In this document: piece by piece, positions 30,159 through 39,911 of the stretch
Numbering within the stretch: position 1 is the first letter of the stretch
Layout: each line of letters opens with the position of its first letter
DNA from: Gemmatimonadota bacterium
GTDB lineage: Bacteria; Gemmatimonadota; Gemmatimonadetes; Gemmatimonadales; Gemmatimonadaceae
Assembly (NCBI GenBank): GCA_023249375.1
Contig: JAHFCT010000010.1
Coordinates: forward strand, 21,122-85,121
Direction: 5' to 3'
Length of the DNA stretch: 64,000 nucleotides
Notes under the pieces: generated by a model
Told to the model about the DNA's origin: nothing
The model's input: the letters and a program-made list of their open reading frames with translations, nothing else
Databases searched by the model: none
Translations under genes and position numbers: made by a program

Positions 30159-30677
30159 ATGCTGATCAAGAGTTTGCTTCCAACCCGATACGTCGGGCCG
30201 GCCATCGCCGCCGCGCTGGCCACGGCCGCGTGCGCCCCATATCCCCTTCGCATCCGTGAACAGCCTGTGCTCGAGAATGGCGCCAAACTGCCGCCGCCTC
30301 CGGCGGGCGGTCCGGGAGCCGTCGCTACGGCTGCGGCGACGGGATCTGCCGACGCACAGGGCCGCCGTCTCGCGGACCAGCTATTCACGGAGGGAACCGA
30401 TCTGCTCGCCGCCAACGATCTCGATGGCGCGCTCAACCGCTTTGACCGCGCGTCGGTGCTGCGTCCCGATGACAAGGAGCTGCAGTTCCGCATCGCGCGC
30501 CTGCTCGATCTGCAGCTGCGCCCCAAGGAGGCGCTGATGCGCTATCAGCGTTTCCTCAACGGACTGGAGATCGACAAGATTCGCGCGCAGGGCGACGCGA
30601 ACGCCAAGATGGCCGAGTCGATTGCGCTCGCGCAGCAGCGCATTGTCGTGCTGGAGAAGCAGGCGGGAAAACCGTAG
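30159..30677 (+). CDS. TPR-containing lipoprotein
   Basis: 172 residues from the ATG at 30159, preceded by GAGGA at a good distance. A GTG at 30141 overlapping the previous stop (GTGA) is the alternative. The signal peptide ends in the lipobox ATAAC. A proline/alanine-rich linker (LPPPPAGGPGAVATAAA) leads to a tetratricopeptide region: LFTEGTDLLAANDLDGALNRF, DDKELQFRIARLLDLQLRPK, EALMRYQRFLNGLE. It probably provides a protein-interaction platform in the outer-membrane lipoprotein trio. Confidence 0.8.
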   Translation: MLIKSLLPTRYVGPAIAAALATAACAPYPLRIREQPVLENGAKLPPPPAGGPGAVATAAATGSADAQGRRLADQLFTEGTDLLAANDLDGALNRFDRASVLRPDDKELQFRIARLLDLQLRPKEALMRYQRFLNGLEIDKIRAQGDANAKMAESIALAQQRIVVLEKQAGKP

Positions 30678-30711
30678 CGCGCGTCACGAGTCACTGCCTG
30701 GGGCACGCGCC

Positions 30712-32187
30712 ATGAGACGCGTCCGACCATTCCTTCCGTTCGTGAGCCTCGCGCTCGCCGGCTGTGCGCACGCCGCGCTGCAGTACGGGCGTGACGGGCT
30801 CGCGCCGATGGACCACGTGGTGCGCGCCAACCTCGCGACGGGGCAGTTCGGCTCGGCGTACGAAGCGTCGCTGGGCGGCGAGGCGCGCGTACGGGACCGC
30901 CTGCTGCGCAATCTCACGGTCGGGGCGCTTGGCCTGTACGCGAGCCGCACCGATTCGAGCGTGTGGGCGCTTGATCGCGCGTGGGCCATCACCGAAGACC
31001 GGTGGACCAAGCGCGTGTCGGCGGGCGCGGCGGCCGCGGTGGTGAACGACTACGTGCTGCCGTACACGCCCGGGCGCACGGAGCGCCTCTTCATTCCGTT
31101 CTACGGCGCGTTGACGTGGCTCGCTCGCGGCAGCCGCGATGACGCGGCGGTGGAGGCGCGCCGCCTGTCGTCGCTGCTCGGCGAAGCCGCCGCCGATGCG
31201 GGCGGCGCAGGGGACGATGAACTGCGTGGCGTGATGCACTACGTGTCGGGAGCCGTCTTCGAAGCCGCCGGAGACCGATCGGCCGCCGAGGTATCGTACC
31301 GCAATGCGGAACGGCTGGTCGCGGTACCCGTGGCGTGCGATACCACCGTCCCGGATTCACTGCTGGGTGACGTCGTCGTGGTCGTGGAGCAGGGCTTCGT
31401 GGGGCATCCGGTGCCGCGCGACGAGACCGTGTGGGTTTCGCGCGGCGAGTATACCGATCTTCGGCGGCAGCCGAGCGAGCGCGACGGCGTGTCACGTCGC
31501 GTTGGCGTGCGCGAGGGAACGCGGGCCCTGGGGTGGGGCTACACGCGTGGCGCCGTGATGGACGTGGGGTTGTCGCTCAACTGGTCGGAGTTTCGCAGTG
31601 GGCGGCAGAGCGCGCCGCTCGTCAGCGTGTCGGCGATGGGAGCCTCGCAGGAGCTGGCGAGCGGCGGTAACGTCACCCGCGCGGTGCGCGCGGATTTTGA
31701 ACGTGGGCAGCCGGCGCGGTTCTCGCGGGCGCTCGTGCGCGCCGCCGTTCGGGCAACGCTGTACAAGGCGGCCGATGATCAACTGTCCAAGGTCGGCAGT
31801 GACGCTCGGGACAAGGACACGGAGCGCGGCAAGGGTGAGGCGCGCAAGAGCGGCAACAGCGCCAACGCCGTCCACGACGGCACCGGCGGCAACGCGAGCG
31901 ACGACACGTCCGCCGGGTCGCCGCGCGTGTTTGCCGCCGTGGGGCGCGCCGTGCTGGGCATCGGCCTGTTCGCGATGGCTGCGGCATCGGATGCCAACGA
32001 TGTCCCCGACCTGCGCAGCTGGAATCTGCTGCCGCACGACGTGCGCGTGGTGCGGCTTCGCCTGCCGGCCGGCGAGCAGGATGTGCACGCCATGGTCAAT
32101 GGACAGCAAGTGACGGTTGGTCGCGTGCTGGTGCGTGCAGGAACGGTGTCGGTGCTGCCGTATCGGGCGTTCGGCGACCCGAGGTAG
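30712..32187 (+). CDS. COG3014-like lipoprotein
   Basis: 491 residues from ATG with a lipoprotein signal (MRRVRPFLPFVSLALAGC). The N-terminal 200 residues are helical and TPR-like (NDYVLPYTPGRTERLFIPFY, ALTWLARGSRDDAAVEARRL, SGAVFEAAGDRSAAEVSYRN), the layout of COG3014 proteins that accompany LpoB genes. GDVVVVVEQGFVGHPVPRDE then starts a beta-rich second half. A hydrophilic insert rich in Lys, Gly and Ser (residues about 362-405) precedes a hydrophobic stretch and a C-terminal domain ending PYRAF. Family membership is an eye-level match. Function is unknown, but the context suggests cell-envelope assembly. Confidence 0.72.
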   Translation: MRRVRPFLPFVSLALAGCAHAALQYGRDGLAPMDHVVRANLATGQFGSAYEASLGGEARVRDRLLRNLTVGALGLYASRTDSSVWALDRAWAITEDRWTKRVSAGAAAAVVNDYVLPYTPGRTERLFIPFYGALTWLARGSRDDAAVEARRLSSLLGEAAADAGGAGDDELRGVMHYVSGAVFEAAGDRSAAEVSYRNAERLVAVPVACDTTVPDSLLGDVVVVVEQGFVGHPVPRDETVWVSRGEYTDLRRQPSERDGVSRRVGVREGTRALGWGYTRGAVMDVGLSLNWSEFRSGRQSAPLVSVSAMGASQELASGGNVTRAVRADFERGQPARFSRALVRAAVRATLYKAADDQLSKVGSDARDKDTERGKGEARKSGNSANAVHDGTGGNASDDTSAGSPRVFAAVGRAVLGIGLFAMAAASDANDVPDLRSWNLLPHDVRVVRLRLPAGEQDVHAMVNGQQVTVGRVLVRAGTVSVLPYRAFGDPR

Positions 32188-32241
32188 TTGCGCGCCACGT
32201 TCGCGGTGCTCGCCGCGCACGCGGCGCGGCGGCCTGACGCC

Positions 32242-33240
32242 CTAGCTGTCCGCGGATCGTAATGCGGCCGCGAAGCCGTCCACGATCTCTCCGGCGGGAA
32301 CGACCGCATCAATCGTCTCGACGCTGCGTCCGGCCTGCCACAACTCGTTCTTTCCCGAGCCGCTGCGCTGCTGGTCGCGCTTGAGGCGCCACAGGCCGAT
32401 CAGGCCAAAGTAGGTGCGTGCCCAGTGCTTGGTCTTGCGCCCCCGGAACATCCAGCGCCAGAACCAACCGATGTTCGTGCCGAGTCGCTGGATGTACGGC
32501 GTGTTGATAACGGCCACCGGCACGCCGGAGAGGCGTTCGGTGCTCACGATGTCGCGTTCCTTGGCCGCTACAATCGCCTGCTTGTACGATGCGCCCGACT
32601 TGCACTCCGTCGTGGCGATGAACCGCGTGCCGCACTGCACGGCGGCATATCCCAGGCCCAGCATCTGCGCGAACTCGCCGGCATCGCCGACGCCGCCCGC
32701 CGCGACGAGCGGCAGGCCGAGCGGCGCGAGTTCGTCGAGCAAGGCGCGCGGATCGCGGTCGCCGAGATGCCCGCCGGCGCGGTTGTTCACGGCGATGAGT
32801 CCGTCGACGCCGGCGTCGCGTCCCTTCTCGCCCCAACGGCGGTTCACCACGTCGTGATACACGACGCCGCCGACGGCGTGTGCTTTCTCTACGACCCAGC
32901 GCGGATTGCCCAGCGACGTGATGAAGAACCGCACGCCTTCCTCGAGCGCGATGTCCACCCATCGGATCATGCGCTCTTCGTAGACGCGTGACGATTTCTC
33001 GACGAGCGCATTGAATCCGAACGGGCGGCCGCCAGAGAGCGCCTTGATGAGCCGCAACCCTTCGCGGTAGTCGTGGCCGTGCACATACGTCAGCGAAATG
33101 GGCTGCACGATACCAATGCCGCCGGCCGCGGAGACGGCGGCGACGAGTTCGGGATTGCTGCACGGATACATGGGGCCGCAGATGAGCGGCACCGTCGTTC
33201 CGGTCTGCAGCAGGAAGCGCTGCTGGATGGCGGTGTTCAT
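32242..33240 (-). CDS. Nitronate monooxygenase family FMN-dependent oxidoreductase
   Basis: 332 residues from the ATG at 33240, which overlaps the stop of the DUF4442 gene (ATGA). The TIM-barrel FMN-binding pattern is visible: PLICGPMYPCSNPELVAAVS near residue 17, GGIGIVQPISLTYV near 40, FGFNALVEK near 75, VNNRAGGHLGD near 160 with the catalytic His of the GGH motif, LVAAGGVGDAGEFAQMLGLG near 182, and VQCGTRFIATTE near 205. The family oxidises alkyl nitronates; some members are enoyl reductases of the FabK type. The reaction is likely but the physiological substrate is not known. Confidence 0.88.
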   Translation of the reverse strand: MNTAIQQRFLLQTGTTVPLICGPMYPCSNPELVAAVSAAGGIGIVQPISLTYVHGHDYREGLRLIKALSGGRPFGFNALVEKSSRVYEERMIRWVDIALEEGVRFFITSLGNPRWVVEKAHAVGGVVYHDVVNRRWGEKGRDAGVDGLIAVNNRAGGHLGDRDPRALLDELAPLGLPLVAAGGVGDAGEFAQMLGLGYAAVQCGTRFIATTECKSGASYKQAIVAAKERDIVSTERLSGVPVAVINTPYIQRLGTNIGWFWRWMFRGRKTKHWARTYFGLIGLWRLKRDQQRSGSGKNELWQAGRSVETIDAVVPAGEIVDGFAAALRSADS

Positions 33241-33719
33241 TCGGGGATGGGGCCGAGCTTCCATGTGACCGTCGCGCGGGCCACGACGTCGCCGGCGGCG
33301 TCAATGACGTCCGAGATGAAATCGTACTCGCCTTCGGGGAGGTCGCGCGCCACGGAGCAGCGGCATTCGGCCACGAGCACTCCACGCGCTTTCTTGAAGT
33401 ACTCGATGCCGATCTTGGTGACGATGCCGCGCATATTGGCGGGGAGCGCGCCGAGCATGGCAAGGCCGCTGGCGAGTTCGGCGACGTTCATCAGGGCGAT
33501 GGCGTGCACCGAGCCGAGGTGCTGCCGCAGCGCGCGGCGCTCGGTGATCCGCACGCGCGCGTGACCCGGCTCGAGCACGAGCACACGCGGTGAGACGGAC
33601 CCGGAATACGGCACCTGCCATCCGAGCACCTTGCTGAAAAGCCACCCGCCGCCGGGCAGCGCCGAGAGGCGGCGCCAGTGCGCGAGGATGGCGGTGCCTG
33701 GTGATTCGTTGGGTGGCAT
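33237..33719 (-). CDS. DUF4442 / hotdog-fold thioesterase-like protein
   Basis: 160 residues. The sequence follows the DUF4442 hotdog pattern: SPRVLVLEPGHARVRITERR, QHLGSVHAIALMNVAELASG (the hot-dog helix with conserved His and N-x-x-E), KIGIEYFKKARG, VARATVTWKLGP. These proteins are thought to hydrolyse or bind acyl-CoA. Catalysis is not demonstrated for the family. Translation is coupled to the nitronate monooxygenase gene, so both may act in degradation of the same acyl or nitro compound. Confidence 0.82.
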   Translation of the reverse strand: MPPNESPGTAILAHWRRLSALPGGGWLFSKVLGWQVPYSGSVSPRVLVLEPGHARVRITERRALRQHLGSVHAIALMNVAELASGLAMLGALPANMRGIVTKIGIEYFKKARGVLVAECRCSVARDLPEGEYDFISDVIDAAGDVVARATVTWKLGPIPE

Positions 33720-33938
33720 GCGGTGAAGCTACGCGAGTGCGGTTGGAGACGGCAAATCATCGGTGCGCCAATAGGCGTTGATCAGTCGACTCCGCGTCAG
33801 CGATGGCCGTGAGTTGCCGTTCCTCACCGCTGCGCACGGCTGCCAGAGACCACGTACGCCCCGCCGCAACCTAGATTCCAATCCCAAGCGAAGTCCTCTT
33901 TCCTCGATCCATTCCGCCATCCGTGATTCTCGTGCCCC

Positions 33939-35981
<2,043 letters not shown>

Positions 35982-36087
35982 GGGGGCGCCGGCCTCCGGC
36001 GGTTCACGCGCCGCCCGAGCGCGCCGCGCCAAATCGGGTCGCTCGCGGGGCTTCAGCTTGCGCCTGCACCTGCCGATGCTCCATTCG

Positions 36088-38247
36088 ATGACTCTCCACC
36101 GCCTCGCATCGCACGCCATCGTGCTCGGCGCCGCACTCGCCGTGTGCGGCGCGGCCGCGGCTGCCCAGGATCGCTTCACGCTCGGCGCGCCGTCGCAGAC
36201 CGTCGCCGAGGTGCAGGGACGGCCGCCGATGGTCGAGCGGCTGCGATCGCAAGGCTACGAGGTGTGGCACTTCGGCGAGAACTGGGTGCGCATCAGCTAC
36301 GAGTCCGATCGCGTGATCGGCTGGTGGAACGCCGACGGGGGGCTCAAGACCGAGATGCGCGCTGGCCCGGACATTTCGCGTGCCGCGTCTTTCACGGTCG
36401 GATCCAGCGGTGACGATCTCGTGCGCCTGCAGGGGACGCCGCGCGGCATCATGCCCTATCCCGAGAGTGGCATCGCGCTCTGGCGCTACGGAAACTCCAC
36501 CGTGCGCGTCGCGCTGACCGACGGGCGCGTCGTCTCGTGGGATGACCCCGGGCGCATCCTGCGGGTCCGCTGCGCGTCGTTCGAGGATTACGCGTGCGCT
36601 CCGGTCGATGCGGCGAGCGGCCGCAGCGGATCGGTCGCGTCGGCGCCGGGCAACGCGTCAGCCTCGCCGTCCCGTCCCGGTGCCCCGCCGCAGCTCGAGG
36701 CCGCGGTGCGTTTCGAGGACGAAGGGGCCGACGGTGTGCTCGATGGCGACGAGCGAGCGGAAGTGCGCGTGACCGTGCGCAACCGCGGGCGCGGCACGGC
36801 GCACGCGCTCTCGCTCGTGCTTTCGACGCCCGATGCGCGCGGCGTCGAGTTCGGCAGCGGGGCGCGCGTCGATTCCTTGGCACCGGGTGAATCCGCCACG
36901 CTGCGTGTGCGGCTCGCAGCGCCCTCGTCGCTGCGCGACGGCAAGCTGCTGATCGACGTGCGGCTGCGTGAGGGCAATGGCTTTGACCTGGACCCGTCGC
37001 CGCGCCTCGAGGTCTCGACGCGTGCCTTCCGGCCGCCGCGCTTCGTGCTCGACGGCGTCGTCGTGAGCGACCAGAGCGGCGATGGACGCATCGCGCCGCG
37101 CGAGATTGTCGAGCTGCGGGTGCGCGTGGCGAACCGCGGGGCGGGAGAGGCGCGCGACGTGCGCGCCTCGCTGCGTCTCGGGCCCGAGGTCTTCCTCACG
37201 CCCGACTCGCCCAAGAACGCCGCCTTCGGCGTGATGCGTCCCGGCGACGTGCGCGATCTCGTCTTCAGCGCCTTCACCAACAGCCGCGCGCACGACATGC
37301 CGATCGGCATCGAACTGCACGAGGCGCGCGCCCGCTTCGATACGACTATCGCCCTGCCGCTGGCGCTCGATCGTCCCATCGCATCAACGCAGGTGATCGT
37401 CGAGCGCACGCGCCCAGCGGGCACTCCGCCGCCGCCGCCGCTCGTGGTCGATGTCGATACCGGCATCCCGAGGGCCAAGGCACGCGGCGCCAACGCGGTG
37501 GCCATCGTCCTCGGCGTGGAGCGCTATGACCGCCTTCCCGAGGTGAGCTTCGCGGCGCGTGATGCATCGACGTTTCGCGAATACGCCGTGCGAACGTTCG
37601 GCGTGCGCGATGACCCCGAGCATCTCTACTACGGCCTCGACGGCGATGTCTCGGGTACGGCGCTGCGCAAGCTCTTCGCCGCCGACGGCTGGCTCGCGCG
37701 GCGCGTGTCGCCGGAAACCGATGTCATCGTCTACTGGGCGGGCCACGGCGCACCGGATCTCAAGACGCGCGCGCCGTTCCTGCTTCCGGCGGATGCGGAT
37801 GCCAACTATCCGGTGCAGACGGGCTACGCCCTGCGCGAACTCTACGAGCGCCTCGCCGCCCTGAACGCGCGCAGTGTCACCGTCTTTCTCGACGCCTGCT
37901 TCAGCGGCTGGACGCGCGACGCCGGGCAGCTGCTGGCCGGGGCGCGCGACGTCGCGGTCAGCGTGGAGAACCCGGTGCTCACCAACGACCGCATGGCCGT
38001 CTTCGCCGCCTCGGCCGGCAATCAGGTGTCGAGTGCGTGGCCGGCGATGCGCCACGGACTCTTCACGTATTTCCTGCTGAAGGGCCTGCGTGGCGCCGCG
38101 GAGAGTGATGGCGCGCCGGGCGTCAGCATCGGCGAACTCGACGCCTATCTGCGCCGCGAAGTGCCGGTGCAGGCGGGCCGCCTCGATCGCGAGCAGCGCC
38201 CGCAGCTCACCTCGGTCAAGACTGACCGCGTGCTGGTCACGCCGTAG
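36088..38247 (+). CDS. Exported caspase-like (orthocaspase) protein with two CARDB-like domains
   Basis: 719 residues from the ATG at 36088; an ATG at 36076 adds four. A signal peptide (LHRLASHAIVLGAALAVCGA then AAAAQ) exports it. Residues about 25-165 hold two copies of a short WRYGN/WHFGEN-type unit. Two Ig-like CARDB domains follow (ERAEVRVTVRNRGRGTAHAL, REIVELRVRVANRGAGEARD). The C-terminal third is a caspase p20-like domain: ANAVAIVLGVERYDRLP, VIVYWAGHGAPD (His553) and TVFLDACFSGW (Cys604), the His-Cys dyad of clan CD. Orthocaspases cleave after Arg or Lys. A periplasmic or secreted location is unusual. The stop is 71 bases before the DUF4384-like gene. Confidence 0.88.
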   Translation: MTLHRLASHAIVLGAALAVCGAAAAAQDRFTLGAPSQTVAEVQGRPPMVERLRSQGYEVWHFGENWVRISYESDRVIGWWNADGGLKTEMRAGPDISRAASFTVGSSGDDLVRLQGTPRGIMPYPESGIALWRYGNSTVRVALTDGRVVSWDDPGRILRVRCASFEDYACAPVDAASGRSGSVASAPGNASASPSRPGAPPQLEAAVRFEDEGADGVLDGDERAEVRVTVRNRGRGTAHALSLVLSTPDARGVEFGSGARVDSLAPGESATLRVRLAAPSSLRDGKLLIDVRLREGNGFDLDPSPRLEVSTRAFRPPRFVLDGVVVSDQSGDGRIAPREIVELRVRVANRGAGEARDVRASLRLGPEVFLTPDSPKNAAFGVMRPGDVRDLVFSAFTNSRAHDMPIGIELHEARARFDTTIALPLALDRPIASTQVIVERTRPAGTPPPPPLVVDVDTGIPRAKARGANAVAIVLGVERYDRLPEVSFAARDASTFREYAVRTFGVRDDPEHLYYGLDGDVSGTALRKLFAADGWLARRVSPETDVIVYWAGHGAPDLKTRAPFLLPADADANYPVQTGYALRELYERLAALNARSVTVFLDACFSGWTRDAGQLLAGARDVAVSVENPVLTNDRMAVFAASAGNQVSSAWPAMRHGLFTYFLLKGLRGAAESDGAPGVSIGELDAYLRREVPVQAGRLDREQRPQLTSVKTDRVLVTP

Positions 38248-38318
38248 GGCGCCACTCAAGTTCGTCGGTCCTCCTGCCGATACTCATTACCAGAAGCTCC
38301 GTTCACCAAACCTGAGCC

Positions 38319-39245
38319 TTGCGCATCACGCACTTCGTCCGCCGCGCGTTTCCGCTGCTGGCCCTCGCCGCCGCCTCCGCGGCGCTTTCGGCGCAGGCGG
38401 CCGACGTCCAGTCGGTGGTCATCGCGCAGCGTGTCCGGCTCGAGGGGTCGATGACACGCCAGCAGGCCGAGCGTGCCGCGGTGGAGAACGCGATGGCCGA
38501 AGCGGTGCGTCGTGTTGCCGGCGTGCGCGTGTCGGGTTCGGAGCTGCTTGTTTCCAGCGACTCGGCGGGAGTCATCGGGTCGCGCTATTTCGCGAGCGTG
38601 CGTCTCGACGCCGAAGGCCACGTCGTGGGCTGGTCGATCGAACGCGGCCGCTGGATAACGGAGAAGCGGAGCCGACGGGAGAGTGACCTCGTGTACGACG
38701 CCACGGTTCGCGTCCTCGTCGCGCGCGACGCGGGACGCCCCGATGAGGGATTCCGCCTCGCCATCCGCGATGGCGGCGCCGGTCGGCTGCTCGTGAAGGG
38801 CTCGGCGCTGGCCGCCAATGACGAAGTCGTGCTCGCCCTCAGTTCGACGCGCGACGCACACCTCACCGTCGTCGCGATGTCGGGCGATTCGGTCAGCCGC
38901 CTGCTCCCTAATCAGGTGCTGCGCGAAGCGCACCTTTCGGCGGGAGCGGAGACCGAGTGGCCGTCGGCCGAGTGGCGCGAGCGCGGACTGCATTTCCGCG
39001 TCTCGCTGCCGACCGGCGTGCAGGCACGCACCGAGGTGGTGGCCGCCATCGCGACGCTTGACGCGGTGACGTGGGCGCGCAGCGATGGCGCACCGATTTC
39101 GCTCGCCGAGTTCAACCGCTGGCTGGTCGCCATTCCCGCGGCGCGCCGCGCCGTGGCCCAGCGGACGGTGATGCTGGAGCGCGAGGCGGTCGACACTCAG
39201 GGTCAGATGGCTGGCGGAAGCATGCGGACGCCAGGCCGCAGATAA
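38319..39245 (+). CDS. Exported FlgT-N-like / DUF4384-like protein
   Basis: 308 residues from a TTG. A signal peptide (RRAFPLLALAAASAALSAQA) is followed by a helical unit (MTRQQAERAAVENAMAEAVR and RVAGVRVSGSELLV) that resembles the N-terminal domain shared by FlgT and LPP20 proteins. The second part (GRLLVKGSALAANDEVVLAL, RDAHLTVVAMSGDSVSRLLP) matches DUF4384, an Ig-like domain frequently found next to caspase-like proteases. Together with the genes on either side it forms a same-strand block. The start is not certain: no ATG opens the signal peptide. Confidence 0.75.
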   Translation: MRITHFVRRAFPLLALAAASAALSAQAADVQSVVIAQRVRLEGSMTRQQAERAAVENAMAEAVRRVAGVRVSGSELLVSSDSAGVIGSRYFASVRLDAEGHVVGWSIERGRWITEKRSRRESDLVYDATVRVLVARDAGRPDEGFRLAIRDGGAGRLLVKGSALAANDEVVLALSSTRDAHLTVVAMSGDSVSRLLPNQVLREAHLSAGAETEWPSAEWRERGLHFRVSLPTGVQARTEVVAAIATLDAVTWARSDGAPISLAEFNRWLVAIPAARRAVAQRTVMLEREAVDTQGQMAGGSMRTPGRR

Positions 39246-39326
39246 CGTTGGCGATCCGCCGCACACCGCACTGGTGAACGGCGGAGTTTGGTGATGTCAC
39301 CACGGCTACATTCGAGGATGCTGATC

Positions 39327-39911
39327 ATGAACACGAGAATCACACGCGCCGCGATCATGCTCGCCGCACTGCTGGCGACGGCCTGTCACCACGGCGCACC
39401 CGCAGAAGCCGGCGCGTCCAAGGCGACGCTCAAGGCCATGCCCAAATGGTTCAGCAAGCCGCCCAAGGACGACAAATACCTGTACGCCCCGGCGACCGCG
39501 ACGTCCAAGGACGTGCAAATCGCGCTGAACAAGGCCGAGGCCGAAGGACGCCTGCAGCTCGGACAGCAGCTCGAGGTGAAGTACAGCGCACTGACGCGCC
39601 GCTTCGCCGAAGAGACCGGCGAAGGCGCCGGCGCCCAGCTGCTGCAGGAGTACGAGCAGACGTACAAGGCCGTCGTCAGCCAGGTGCTCGTCGGCACCAA
39701 GCCCAAGGACACCAAGTTCCAGATAGACGACGGCGTCTATCGCGCGTGGGTGCTGATGGAGCTGCCGATCGGCGCCGCCTCCGAGCGGCTGCTCAAGCAG
39801 ATCCAGGCCCAGGAGCAGATGTACGCGCGCTTCCGCGCGAGCCAGGCGTTCAAGGAACTCAACGCCGAGGTGGAGAAGTACGAGCAGTGGAAATCGGGGC
39901 AGAAGCCGTAG
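39327..39911 (+). CDS. LPP20-family lipoprotein
   Basis: 194 residues from the ATG at 39327, which has GAGG nine bases upstream; an ATG at 39318 is the alternative. A lipobox LLATAC sits at the signal end. MPKWFSKPPKDDKYLYAPAT followed by an alanine-rich helix (KDVQIALNKAEAEGRLQLGQ) is the LPP20/FlgP signature of outer-membrane lipoproteins, and DDGVYRAWVLMELPI forms the closing strand pair. A C-terminal coiled coil (EQMYARFRASQAFKELNAEV) follows. Known members include the H. pylori LPP20 antigen and the flagellar FlgP ring protein. The stop TAG overlaps the next gene's GTG by one base. Confidence 0.86.
   Translation: MNTRITRAAIMLAALLATACHHGAPAEAGASKATLKAMPKWFSKPPKDDKYLYAPATATSKDVQIALNKAEAEGRLQLGQQLEVKYSALTRRFAEETGEGAGAQLLQEYEQTYKAVVSQVLVGTKPKDTKFQIDDGVYRAWVLMELPIGAASERLLKQIQAQEQMYARFRASQAFKELNAEVEKYEQWKSGQKP

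Noticed and set aside
33876..33938. Possible fifth copy of the dispersed repeat before oligopeptidase B
   Set aside because: Only a short ATCCGTGAT match; the flanks do not align with the other four copies.
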